Position numbers and translations under genes: made by a program. Below, piece after piece: positions 34,701-45,972 of a stretch of 64,000 nucleotides of DNA. Every line of letters begins with the position of its first letter. The stretch's first letter is position 1. This DNA is from Diplosphaera chodatii (lineage: Eukaryota > Chlorophyta > Trebouxiophyceae > Prasiolales > Stichococcaceae): NCBI GenBank assembly GCA_032358165.1, contig JAALGY010000054.1:1798001-1862000 (forward strand), written 5' to 3'. The notes under the pieces were generated by a model. The model worked only from the letters and a program-made list of their open reading frames with translations, made no database searches and was not told where the DNA came from.

Positions 34701-37700
34701 TCAGCCAGCGTCGTGGCCGAGGAACAGTGCGCACGCATGCAGCTTTTATGAGTGACCCTTCATGGCTGGCACATGCGACCTTAGGAGCGTGAAGGTGCTG
34801 CAGTTCTACGAGGTGGTGCCCGTGCCGACGCTGCTGGATGTGCTCGCGGGCGATGTGCCGTCTGTGGCGCAGCGCGTGCAGCGCCTCGTGCTGCCCTTCT
34901 ACTTCTCGGGTGCACACCCCGCTGATTGCACAGCCGTGTGCCATTCTGACTGCATCGACATCATGCAACAAATTGGACGATGTGCTGCAGTGTAGGCAAT
35001 TCAAGCTCGATGTCAGCAATGCTGTCATGGGTGTAGGTCCCGAGGAGGGGCCGGCGCGTGTGGCGCAGCTCCTGCGCACCAACCCGCCCGCTGGGGAGGC
35101 GTTCTGCGCCTTCCTGGTGGGCCGGCTGGCGCCGGCCAGCGGGGCCTCCGGCAAGGCTGCCGCTGCCCGAGGTGCGTGGCAGCCCACAGGCAATGCATGC
35201 ACGTTGCGTGCTCTGGCAGCATGACCTGGGAACGCTGTCTACGACCTGCTCGAATGTCTGCAACACGCACACATGTGCGTACCCGGTTTATGAAGTCACG
35301 TTCGCGCTGGCCACAGGCTCTGGGGTGCCTGTGGACCAGATTGTGCAGATGATCGGCGCACTGCTGGAGCACCTGATGACATCATCGCCCAGTGCATCCA
35401 ACGATGGCAAGTCTGGAGGGAGGCCCGGCCGCCCTCAGGCTTGCCGCAAGCGCCGGGCAGCAGCCAGCGAGGACGCAGCTGGGGCTGCCGATCCCACTGC
35501 ACGAGCATCACAGGTGCACACGCTGGCTGACGAGGCCTACCGAGTACTGTTGTGGCATAGCGCCCACTTGACTATGTGTTCAGGCGCGTGCCCTGCCCCT
35601 CTACATGATGCCTTCACTACTGCAACCCTCAAAACCTGCACTGCACAATTTAGGACAAGGAGTCACAGGAGGCGTGGGCGGCCATGGCGGCGGGGGTGGC
35701 CGAGCTCTGCTGCGGACTCGCTTCCGAGGTTGCCAGCGGCAGCCTTGAGCCTGAGGTGGGAAATCCCAGCCCTCCTTCCTGCACTTGGAAGTTTTGCCAG
35801 GTGGCTGAAGGCTGGTGATGGGACGCTCATATGTGCATGTCAGACTGTTGGCACGGTTTGAGCAAAGAACTGGCTTGCACGAACTGCAGGAGCTGTTGGG
35901 GACCTTCCCAAAGGGCGTGCTGGTCAAGCTGCTGGGCTTGTGCGGCAGCAGCAAGGGCCTGCGCTCGGTGCTGTCCATGGCGGCCTCGCTGCACTTCCTG
36001 CCTGCTGCCGCCGGCATCCGCCAAGAGTGAGCAAAACTCCATGCACACTATAATGCAGTCCTGACAATGACACTGTGTGCATGTGGCGCCGCTGGGTCCT
36101 GTGCATCCGCAACTGATGTGCATGCACGCATGCAGGTGCATGAAGCAGTTGCTCGGCTCCCGGCCCCTTCTGCACACCGATACCGAGGAGGTGTGTGCCA
36201 CAGCATCAAGATATGCATGCCTCGAGCCTCCGCTGACACAGTTGCACTGCCGTGCAGTTGGGCCAGACTCCCAGCCGCTGTCACACAGCAGACATTACAC
36301 ATGCAGAGCTGCATCCTTGCCTGGAATGGTTCGCTCTTGACCAGCCTCTACCGTGGCTGCAGGTGCGTGCGATGCTGGCGTGCGTGTGCGCTGAAGCTGA
36401 CGAGCGGGCGCGGCTGCTGCGGGCGCTTGTGGGCGGCCTGACTGGTGGCCGCGATGCGCGAGAGGCAGCTGGCGGACATGCCCACGGGGCCACAGACAAC
36501 TGCAGCTTGCCGCACGACCGTGCAGTCTGGTGCGGTGGGACCTCGTGGATGTCACCAGTTGACCCCCTCGCTGTCTACATGTGTGTAGGGCCTGCCGTTC
36601 CATGAGCAGGCTGTCAGCTCAAATCTTCTATATGCAGGTTTGGTGGGCTGATGCTGGGCGACGCGGAGATGCGAGGCGCATTGCTGGCCTCAGGAGTGCT
36701 GCTGCAGTTGCTGCCGCTGCTGGAAGGAGCTGCCGCCAGTGAGGCAGCTGCCTACATCGAGGCCCTGCAGGCAAGTTGATGACGATGCATACTTGCAGAT
36801 CTAGGGTGCTTCTACACAATCAGTGTTCGAAATGATAGATCGATCGACGATCCCATTACGCTGCAGGCTGGACAGCATGAGACCACAGAACTTGCTGCAG
36901 CAACAACGCCAGCATTGCTCGTGTGTGCACGCTCCGCGTTGCACGCAGATGTGGCTGCGACTGCAGCATGTTCGGCAGTTGGAGAGCCCGATGGTGAGCT
37001 CTCATACGCATTTGTGATGTTTGCCATGCTGTAAAGAGTGTCCATGCGTTGCACCCTCTGCAGGCCAGCGGCACAATATTGTGTTGCCGTTAAACTGCTG
37101 GGTGATGACCATGACCTGTGGAGCACTTCAGGTGTCGAGATTGGGGAGAGCGTGCAGCCATACCAGCTGCTGCAGGCGGCACGCTCTGCGCTGGCCGAGG
37201 CTGTCTCCTGTGGTGCCCGCCTTGTAGCAGCCCTACAACAGCAGCCTGCTGAGGACGTTGCGAGTGCACTCGCTGCCACACCTCTGCCCCTGGCGCCTGC
37301 CAAGAAGAAGGGCAAGATAGCTGCTGCTGCCGCAAGGGGTCCGGAATCCTGCCCCATCAGGTGCACATGCACCTGCTGCTGTATGCTCACAGCCTGTGAC
37401 AGCAGGCAGGTACTCATTTCCCCTGCTGAGTCTACAGGTCACGATGCTGTGAACTGGGGCCATCAGGCAGCATATGCTGCGCCGGCTGATGTGCAACATT
37501 TCATGACTGCCCGTGTGATGTCGCACAGGTCGGCGCATGCAGCAGTGTCGGGTCTGGTGGCAGTGCTTGGCGACGCAGCGCCGCTGGCTGCTTGGCGGGG
37601 TGCGGAGGAGCTGGCAAGCGCAGCCTGCGGTTTTGGCGCCGCCACCCTGCAGCTGGCACAGCATGTCGCCGATGCGCAGCCTTCAGGTGACGGCGGCGCC

Positions 37701-39256
37701 ACCGATAAATGCACTTCGGCACCCTGCGGATTGGCATCCCTGCAGGTTCGGGGCCTCAATCAGCTGCCATACTGCCTGTAGGCCTGACGAGGCAGGTCCG
37801 ATGCTTGCGCAGGGGGTGCGAGCGTCGCAGCAGCGTTGTTGGTAGGCCATGCAGCGCGGCTGGCGAGGGGCCTGGCAGCTGTGGCAGCTGATACGACACC
37901 TGCTGCCGATGTTGATGCTGCCGCTGCGCTGGGCGTGACCGAGTTGTCCGAGGACGGCAGAGAGACGGGCCACAGCTGCCCGCCTGATGGCAGCGAGCAT
38001 CGCCTGTCTCATGCCTACGAAGCCTTCGTCATGCAGCTTATGCAGGTGCTGCTGCGCCGGCGTATGGCCACTTGTGTCATGTCCAATTCAACGCTGGCAA
38101 CTACATGCTGTTGTAATTGTGGTGCTTTTCTCGAATGACTGCTGTGCATCTGCAGGTCATGTGCCACCCAGCCCTGCCAGAAGCGGCCGCAGCTGCACGG
38201 CCCTTCCTGCCGGGGGTGCTGCAGGCCTTGAGGCCGGCGGCAGCAGCCGGTGCTGCCACCATCGGCTCATCCCTGGGCCGCAGCCCGAGCTGGCTGCGTC
38301 CCATCGCCCAGCTGCTGGCGCCTCCAGATGCTGGGTGTGACGGTGCTGAAGACGGCGCAGGCAGGACCACAGCCAGCGATGCGTCGCACGCACCGGACGC
38401 CGCTGGACAGCAGGGCGCCAAGAAACGGCGCCGTGGCGGCCGCCGCAGCAGTCCACACCAGGAGGACGAGGACTGCAGCACTGCTGGAGCTCCACCCCCT
38501 GCAGCAGATTCACATACGGCCAAGGCTGCGGACGGCTCTCCTGCGGGGGCCATTGCGATGCAGGCGCCAGCTGTCAAGGCCCTGCTGCAAGCTGCCATCG
38601 CATCCAAGGTCGGTTTGGAGACATCATAACGTCGTTGTCGACATCTGGACCCTGTGGTGCGCGTGCGACGGTTGCTTCGTCCCTCACGCTTCTATGCAGT
38701 AATGGGCATGGTCTCCTGTGCAAGTGGACAATGGTTTGCATGTCGTGTGTGAAAGCTCGCCTGTCCACGTCTGCAGGTGCAAGATGCCCTCATGGACCTT
38801 GCCGCCCGGCTTGCGGTGGCATCATGGCCAGCCACCTCTGATGCCGCCACCGCGCTGGGGGGCCTTGAGCTAGCTAAGCTGTGTGGCTTCAAGCCACAGG
38901 TGTCGACTGCTTATGCAGTTCATGTACCTGCTCACTGCACTTGCTGTGTCTACAAACGTGTGCGCCGCTTGCTCCATGATATTCTACAGGAGACTCCCTG
39001 ACCATCACAATTGCAGGAGGTCACGCTGGGCAGCGAGCTGGCAGTGCCCCGCAGGGGGGAGAAGGGTGACAGTATCTGCCGCCTGGCCGCGCAGAAGTTG
39101 CTGGTGTTGCGAGGACGCGCTCTGGCAGCAGACACCAATGGAAGCACCGGTGTAGGTGTGCAGCGCTTGATGGTTGCCCTGGAGCAGATGCTGCCGCGTG
39201 AGCGGCCGCATGTCAGTTTTGCGCCGCTGCCCACAGATGCGCAGGACGAAGCATAA
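31775..39256 (+). CDS. CAP-G2: Condensin-2 complex subunit G2 (CAP-G2/NCAPG2)
   Basis: The HEAT-repeat kleisin-associated subunit of condensin II, which acts in chromosome compaction and interphase chromatin arrangement. It starts MLGHTEEHSALLTALQASSC and has many exons over 7.5 kb. Recognisable blocks in family order: WDPLFAALNQQ (32009), ALELLDWDDPSVADTRRYLL (33048), AYGEIAFQAWRN (33401), APGMDALLLRLYEPIIFR (33688, matching the YEPILWR block of animal NCAPG2), ANPAVRRNALQLLVDAFPLH (33904), FTALSSALGDDVPAVRVAAI (34159), the block from ELAFDASHPAVRAAVVEGLA (34446) and VRTAMADLLLVLR (34594). The C-terminal half is less conserved: LGTFPKGVLVKLLGLC (35900), a Lys/Arg-rich insert KKRRRGGRRSSPHQEDED near 38420, and a final exon ending PTDAQDEA-stop. 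Exon edges in 35.2-38.2 kb are approximate. The family assignment rests on the middle third. Confidence 0.85.
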
Positions 39257-39538
39257 GCATCAGCTGGTGACTGCTTCAGCAAATCAAAGCGTTGTGATGT
39301 ATTGTTGATGGTTTGAAGGTTTCGTGGTGTATTGCTTTGAAGCAGGCGGGGCAACAGCAGTTGCTGCTCTGTTGTCAGGGTACAGACTGCTGTCAGCCAT
39401 TTAATAGATCGTCATTCAACAACGGCCCGAGAAACGCACCAGATGCGTTGTCGTTTGCAGAATCCACTACTTTCCAGAGCTTGATACGTTTCTCTATCCA
39501 ATGCAGTGCTGTCCACACTCAGAAAAACACGCCATAAC
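39257..39538. other. Convergent spacer, CAP-G2 / UFM1
   Basis: Only 282 bp separates the two stop codons, so the 3' untranslated regions probably abut or overlap. The sequence is AT-richer than its surroundings. No coding block is visible. Confidence 0.5.
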
Positions 39539-40273
39539 TCAGCAAGTATTTTGTGTTTCTACAGCAGCGCCCACCCGATCTCGGGGAATGAGCCGCAGCT
39601 CTGATCCGTGTTTCAGGAAAACATTGCCTGCTGTCTGCGCAGGGTTGATGCCAACGCCATCTGCAAGGCAGAAATGCTGCAATTTTTGTTGCGATGCAGC
39701 ACACTCGGTCCGGTATGCTGTATTGTAATGACAGATGGAACAGCATTCACCATTGGTGATGATGGCGCTGGTCGCTGCCGGCACCTTGAACTGCAACAGG
39801 CAGCACAGTGCTGACACATCTGGGGATCGTGGGGTGCAGCACAACGAAAGCCAATTGATGCTTTTGCACTCAGCATCTCACCTCCTCCGCTGCAAACTTC
39901 AGCACTGCTGTGAATGGCGCAGCCTCCGGCACACTGAACCTGCAGTCACATCGATCAGCGTCATCTACCAATATGACCCATCGGAAAGGCGGCCTTCGCA
40001 CCCTCCTGAAAGTGAGATCAGGCATGTGTAGGACATAGATCAAGCGCAGGTGCGGGTGCCCAGCAGAGCCCGCGTTTCGCTCACACTCGGTACGGCAGCT
40101 TAGGATCGGACGTCAACGTCACTTTGAAGGATACCTTTGACCTGCAAGCATGATATGTCATGGTGAACACCCTGGTTTCACCAACCGCGCAGCGCAGCAT
40201 CTTGGCGATGCTGCTGGTGCTGCATGTCTGCTCAGTGACGCAGTGTGACCGGAATGATCACTGCATACTTACA
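39539..40273 (-). CDS. UFM1: Ubiquitin-fold modifier 1 precursor (UFM1)
   Basis: UFM1 is the ubiquitin-like tag conjugated by UBA5, UFC1 and UFL1, best known on ribosomal protein uL24 (RPL26) at the ER. Five exons can be read exactly: 40273- (ending in AT), 40141-40085, 39939-39882, 39790-39751 and 39660-39539. Spliced together they encode 92 residues: [20 protein letters not shown] (1-20), [19 protein letters not shown] (21-39), [13 protein letters not shown] (40-52), then [20 protein letters not shown] through [11 protein letters not shown], which ends at Gly83. A nine-residue tail, AAVETQNTC, follows. Residues 1-83 align without gaps to animal UFM1, whose tail is only SC, so UfSP protease processing to expose Gly83 is required. 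The start codon appears split: exon 1 ends ...GCCAT before GTAAGT and exon 2 supplies the G. The gene is convergent with CAP-G2. Confidence 0.95.
40142..40272 (-). other. Intron interrupting the UFM1 start codon
   Basis: The minus strand reads ctcgccAT|gtaagtatgc at 40273/40272 and gcttgcag|GTCAAAGG at 40142/40141. Joining them gives AT-G TCA AAG, that is M-S-K, the universal start of UFM1. Both splice sites are strong, and exon 2 has no other ATG that would restore the MSKV start. Confidence 0.75.
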
Positions 40274-40943
40274 TGGCGAGTGAGTTGCAATACAGATGCC
40301 AGCAGGCTGGGCTGACAGCCGGTTTGTTTCTACCGAGGCACCCTCAGACGTTGCCAAACTGCAGCATCATCATGGGGGTGCTCATCAGTGCCAAGGACGA
40401 TGAGCGTGAGGGTGCATCAGTCATCTGCAAGAGGAGAACATGCAATGGTATGAGATCTGCTATAGAGCCACATGGCATGAATGTTCCTGCCCCCTGATGT
40501 ACCAGCTTGAGCTCACCAGTTGGCATGCATGCATGGTGCACCTTCACTCCTTCAGTCGTCACCAACCTAAAAGCAAGCCCAAAAGGCCAAACCGCATTAT
40601 GCGTCGCATCCTTTGCTGAAGCATCTTCTAGCATTTGCACGCATACAACTGAGTGAACGCACCATTTGGAGTGTCGCAATACTCCACAGCGGGGCGCGAT
40701 GACAAGTACAGCACTCTATCGGATAAGCAGCCACAGTATGCAGCCTTGATCCAGCTGCAACCAGGATTTTCATTTCTTACTGGTCATATGTGCGGCATGC
40801 AGCGGTCAGCAAGGCAATCGCCGCAGCTCTGCTGTGGTTTGCCAGTCAGCAGTGCAGACCAGACGTCCTCTTGTGGTCTCTTGAGTTCACACATCAAGTT
40901 GACACGATGAGGCTCGAGGACACCTGACAGTGTGCCGGCAGCC
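40274..40943. other. Divergent intergenic space, UFM1 / J-domain gene
   Basis: About 670 bp. The part nearest UFM1 should contain its 5' untranslated first exon and promoter. A 111-codon minus-strand frame (40679-40344) is open but shows no motif, and would sit in the UFM1 leader region. I do not call it. The promoter of the plus-strand gene at 40944 also lies here. Confidence 0.4.
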
Positions 40944-43900
40944 ATGCTGCTGCGCAGCATACTGCAGCGGGGCCGGGGCGCTCTTGCAGCGGCACCAGAC
41001 CTGTGCAATGGCCTTGCCGCCAGGCAGGTATTGGTGTACGACCTTGACGCGGTGGCTAGCAGCTGTGCGGCGGCGGCGCGCATCGCTGCACCGGCAATAC
41101 CGCAGCGGCATCTTGCCTCGCCCTCGGGCGGGCCGCCCCAGTCGAAGCTGCGGGCGGTGCCCTTCACCGTCACGCCCTTTGAGGCGCAGCAGACGTTCGA
41201 GGAGCATCACGCCAAGTCCTGGCTGCACAAGCAGCCCTCAGGAGGTGTGGTGTGTTTGCAGTCGTCCCACCTGCCTGACAGCGCAGGACGCTCGCATTGA
41301 GCAGGCACAATTGCGCTCTGCAAGGGCACCTCGTCGTGCGATGCAGGATTGCAGAAGATGAAGGAGGCATTCTTGCCTTTCTGGGTGTCATCCGCGTTGC
41401 TGCGCTCCCACCTGCACAGGTCAGCTGAGCCCATCAGCAGTAATATCATGATTTCCCGTATCTTGCGAGCGAGTTGCACAGTACAAAACAGGTAGTCAAA
41501 CAACTGTGCTGATCGTGCAGTGCGGAGATCGGAAGGGAGGGCTGGACACAGGTCCGCACATTGTGTATATGTGCAGACTGGCTCAGGCTGTCGAGGCACT
41601 CTGCGGGATGACGCGTGTGCTGTCAACCGTGCAGGTGTTCAACCCACAGACACGCCGCTTCGAGCAGCAGCTACGCATGCACTACCAGCAAGTCGCCTTT
41701 GATGTGGTGGGCATCCTACCCACGTTGAAGTCGTGATGCAGTCACTGCTGTAAGTGACATGCTGCTCATGGGCCTGTCAGCTGTGCAGATTTTTGAGAAG
41801 CAGTACACAGCAGAGGAGGAGGGCAGCGCCGTGTATGCCAGCTACAAGTGAGTCCCTTATTGCAGTGCTGGGGCTTTGCTTCCCTGACTGCAGTCAGCAA
41901 GGATATTACTGATGTGCGGAGTGGTCATGAGTCGACTACCAGCGCATTCCAGTGAGATCACCTGTCGAGCAGCCTTCCAGCGTGGCGCCTCCCCCAGGTA
42001 CCCACGATCCAGCATCAAGGCCCTGGCGCCGGGCGGCGCCGTGCTGATGGCCAAGCCCTTCACGCCGGACATGGTGCAGCAGGCGTCCGGAGACGGCTCG
42101 GTGCGGCGGGTGGGCCCCTTTGAGATGCGGCCCGGCGCCGGCGCAGGTCAAGCACAGGCACATCAAGTTCCCTTTGAGCCCAGTGTGCTTCTAATGAAGG
42201 GAATTTGCATCAGCTTTTCGTGAGAAAGAGGTGCCAGTAGACAGCTTCTACCTGGTGCAGGCATCTCTATTGGCTGGTACCAGCAGCGGGCATGGCGCTC
42301 AGCGGCGCAGTGGATCAAGGACAATGTGGAGTGCGACGATGTGCGCAGCCTGCACCTAGAGCACACGGTGCTGGAGTCCCGCACGTCACCTGTCTACATC
42401 CCTGCATACATCTTCCGCAGCCGGCACCTGGGTGCGACCCTGACAGCTCAGCGACCATCATGCAAGCGTCTGCGGGCGCCAGCCCTCAACACGCATGTAT
42501 CACTGTTGTCGATGCCTCAGGAGTGCGCTTCCGAAGTACCTGCCAAACAGGCTGTGCTGCGTCGCAGGTGACAAGGTCCACACCTTCGTGTCGGGCTGCG
42601 TGCCAGGGTGCGCGGCCGGCACCCACGTCCTGAATGAGGCGCGCATCGGCGCTCTTGCAGGTGACGGTGTAGCCTGCCTGCGTGGCCCCGCTGCAAAGCA
42701 TTCTGACTCAGATGAGTGGCCAAGTCTCACACTCCAAGAGGAAAGTGAAGCCTGCAGTAGCTTGGTGCAACAGACAGACGGGCAGGCACCTTGGAGTGGC
42801 ATGCCAACGCAGTCCTGCTGCTGATGCTGCCAGCGCCTGGGTGCCAGGTGAGCACCTACCACACTATTTGCATCAACCTTACACCCGCAGGCGCTGCTGT
42901 TACGGTGGGGCTGGTGGTGGCGGAGGCCTGGAAGTGGGCGCCGCTGACGTCGCTGCTGTGGTGGTGGGTGGCGCCGGCCATACTGACAGCGGCGGCCGGC
43001 GCACGCTTTTGGCCCGCGCTGTCGCTGCAGCTGTCCCGCGCTTACCAGGTCTGACGTCATCACGAGCACACGGCAGAGCTGTGCGGCATGCTAACCTGCC
43101 CGGCGAGCCTGAGGTCTTCGTGAGGTCTAGCTTGAAGTGCACCACAGTAACATGCTCAGATGGAATATGGCTGTGGGTGTGCTTCATCGTGCATGGTCGG
43201 CGGGTATGCAGGCTCGGCAGCGACAACAGGCGGCGGCGGCAGAGGGGCCCTGGGACGAAGCCTTTGTGGCAGCCTTCGACCCGGACTCCGCGCAGCAGAG
43301 GCACCGTGAGCGGGTCTACTCAGGCGGCTACTACGACCGTGCGCAACCAGAACCATCTGGCTTCGAGGTGTGGACATGGCCGATATTACGGCAGATATCT
43401 GCTCAGACCAGGCGCATGCAAGAAGGGCATTGAGTCGCTGAAACCCCTCACTGCTCCGTCTTGGTAGGTCATCATGACCTGCTAAAGCTGGCAAGCAGAC
43501 CGGCAAAATTCACTCGTGCAGGACTTCTTTAGGCGGGTGTTTGGGCAGCAGACGGAGGACCGGGGGCGGCAGCAGCAGCAGCAACGGCAGCGTGACTACC
43601 AGCGGCAGCAGCAGCAGCAGGCATCCCGCCCCCACCCGCAGAGCACCGGAGACCCTCGTGATCCGCTGGGACACTACAAGCGCCTGGGTGTCGCCCCCGG
43701 CTGCTCCAAAGATGAGATCCAGGCAAGTGGGAACGCTTCAGCAACGACTCACAGAGGATGACGTGTGTCAGTTCTTAGGCAGCATTTGGCGGTGCCCTTG
43801 CACTTCAGACCGCCGCGAAGTCCAGGCTCAGAACATGAAGTCCGACATGCACATGCAGGCCGCGTTCCGTGGGCAAGCACAGAAGTGGCATCCAGACCAT

Positions 43901-44017
43901 GTGGACGACCCTGCGAAGAAGGCCGAGGCCTCCAAGCAGTTCCGGCTCATCCTGGAGAGCTACACAGTGCTGCGCGACGCAGAGCGGAGGCGGCAGTACG
44001 ACCGGGGCATCTATTAG
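40944..44017 (+). CDS. Membrane protein with C-terminal J-domain
   Basis: A J-domain (Hsp40) co-chaperone of unusual layout. It starts MLLRSILQRGRGALAAAPDL, a basic, acid-poor N-terminus fitting mitochondrial (or plastid) targeting. A long middle part of unknown family follows over many exons, including FEAQQTFEEHHAKSW (41180), VFNPQTRRFEQQLRMHYQQV (41635), SVRRVGPFEMRPG (42099) and LPKYLPNRLCC with DKVHTFVSGC (42535-42600). Then comes a hydrophobic pair around 42895-43050: VTVGLVVAEAWKWAP and TSLLWWWVAPAILTAAAG. A Gln-rich linker precedes the J-domain DPLGHYKRLGVAPGCSKDEI, split by an intron, then FRGQAQKWHPDHVDD with the intact HPD and YTVLRDAERRRQYDRG, ending at 44017. It should recruit an Hsp70 to a membrane site; the partner is unknown. 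A single gene across 40944-44017 is inferred from the unbroken exon succession. Confidence 0.7.
43570..43622 (+). repeat. CAG-rich poly-Gln tract
   Basis: Two runs of CAG codons (GRQQQQQRQRDYQRQQQQQA) form the linker just before the J-domain. Length variation between strains would be expected. Confidence 0.8.
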
Positions 44018-44404
44018 GATTATAGCGGGCACACAGCGAGCTATGACTATAGCATGGGTTGTGCACCCTCCACCAGCTTCAACCTCTGTAGACTGGGCGA
44101 CAGCCGCATGAAGGTGCGCTGGTTGGCTTCAGGTCTCATGCCTTCTCAGGAGGCATTTGCCGTGGTCATCAACATACAATATAGGCTCATGGCTTTTCCA
44201 TGTGCTCTGCAGGCAATCTGCCACGTATGGGCTCACACAAGGTTGCATATGCATCTGCACCTGGTGTCTGCTGTCTACCGGGGGTTACTCCTTAGACACC
44301 GTCAGGCCAGATGGGATTTGGCGGGACAGTTGCTTACAAAAAGCAGAGCCACAATGTTATTTTCGACAGCCGTCGTTGCCTTCAAAAACCAGAGGAAACC
44401 AATG
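44018..44404. other. Convergent intergenic space, J-domain gene / UNC50
   Basis: This 387 bp interval is expected to be two facing 3' untranslated regions. Frames on the plus strand stay open but carry no conserved block. Confidence 0.4.
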
Positions 44405-45972
44405 CTAGAAGTACAGCCCCAGCACAAAGATCGTTGGGTTGAATTGGACCAAGACAGCACCCATGGCCACCAACACGATGAGCGCAATCGGCCACAGGAA
44501 CACCTGCGGTGAGAGACCACTGCAGATTGTCCACCATGCTTATCCACATGTGCACGTGCTCTACGGCTGAACAAGCGCAGCCAGGGTGCTAAAGCATCGA
44601 CTGATGACGGCAAACGGGGCAGGGTGTCACCTCTGTGTGGTCCAAAAACGGCATCGCGCTGTAACCCAGGAAGTTGAGGTAATGGTAATACCCTAGAGCT
44701 GCCGCATACAGCGCATTGGACAGCAGCGCTGAGAAGAAGCCACGCCACAGCAGCAGCGGCGACAGAATGAACTGAGCCACTGCATGTGGCAGTAATCTTC
44801 GTCACACCAGCCTGCAGTGCTGAACAGGATGTCAATGCCATAGTAGCATGCCAAGGGGGTTGCCAGGTCCACGCTTACCGTACAGTAAAAGGAAAAGTGG
44901 GAAGTACGAGTTGCAGTGGACGTCAAAAGCGTACATCCTGCAGGGTTGGACAAGTACGGGTCAACAATACAAAGCCTGCCAGTTTGACACCAAGCTTTGC
45001 CCATGACCAGCGACCCCGAGAGAAAGAAGGAGTGCATGGAGATCTCACCACTCCACGTTCTGCTCAACTGCATGCTGATGCTGCTGCCTTCGCCTGAGAA
45101 ACCTGTTTGTCACCACCCTGCAGTCACAATGCGCAAGGAACACCCTCAGGACAGTGCAGCAATTTGGCCCATGTGATGACGTACGCGCCGAGCACAGAGC
45201 TGGTCATTTGCAGTAGCCTCTGGCAGCATATAGCAGGTAGCTCACCAGCCAGCTGTGGCGATGGCAAAACCCACCAATAGGAAGTCCAACACCACTGCTG
45301 AGAGGATGGCCCACACGCTGTGCCAAAAGCCGTGCCCAAACCTGCGAGCATGCCCTTCTTCAGCTTCGACACCCTGACTAGTGAGCCATGGTGCAATTGG
45401 TGAGCCTTGGTGCAAGTGCAATGCGCCATCTGCAACGGCAGCAATGACCTCCTGATCATTGCATCGATGGCAGTGATGTGTGAAGGAGGGGTGACACTGC
45501 TCACGTGACGCAGTAGGCTGTTGCTGCCACTGCCACCAGCACCGAGGTAATGACCACGAAGGCGGGGTCATCCCGTGCCCACTGATTTTTGGTCTGCTTC
45601 TGGTATGCTGTGTGCCGGTACCTGTCAGGTGGAACAGTCAGATCACGTTACGATCGAGACTCCCAGCAAGCAGCATCGTACGGAGCAGCACAATCCGCTT
45701 GATTTGACAACAATTTGGCGTACGCTGTCTTTGGCGCAACGCACAGCTGCAGCATCATCCAGAAGGTGTACCTGTTCGAGGAACACGCTGTGTCAGCAAC
45801 ATGTCTGCCAGTTGCTGTGCATCAAGGGCACAGCAGATGCGTGCTGTAACTCCTGCACTCACTCGAGGTCCATCTGCTTCGGCTTGAGGATGCGCCGCAG
45901 CAGTGGCACCACCGATGCACCGCGAGAGCTGGGGCCATACTTGGCCTGGCTGTGGTTGACTGTCGGCAGCAT
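44405..45972 (-). CDS. UNC50: UNC-50 family membrane protein (GMH1-like)
   Basis: A multi-pass Golgi/ER membrane protein; relatives are animal UNC50 (receptor trafficking) and yeast Gmh1. It starts MLPTVNHSQAKYGPSSRGAS (45972), then VVPLLRRILKPKQMDLE. Exon 2 joins by a split Glu codon to YTFWMMLQLCVAPKTA. A GTACGC donor splits the next Ala codon and joins YRHTAYQKQTKNQWARDDPA, the most diagnostic block of the family. Membrane exons follow: FVVITSVLVAVAATAYC (about 45560), HSVWAILSAVVLDFLLVGFA (about 45320), MYAFDVHCNSYFPLFLLLY (about 44940), FSALLSNALYAAALGYYHYL (about 44740) and NFLGYSAMPFLDHTE. The last exon is VFLWPIALIVLVAMGAVLVQ with FNPTIFVLGLYF-stop at 44405. Every part of the family is represented, so the protein looks complete at about 240-250 residues. 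It is divergent from eIF5. Confidence 0.92.

Noticed and set aside
40344..40679. A 111-codon minus-strand frame upstream of UFM1
   Set aside because: It probably lies in the UFM1 leader or promoter. It does not continue into UFM1 in frame and shows no motif.
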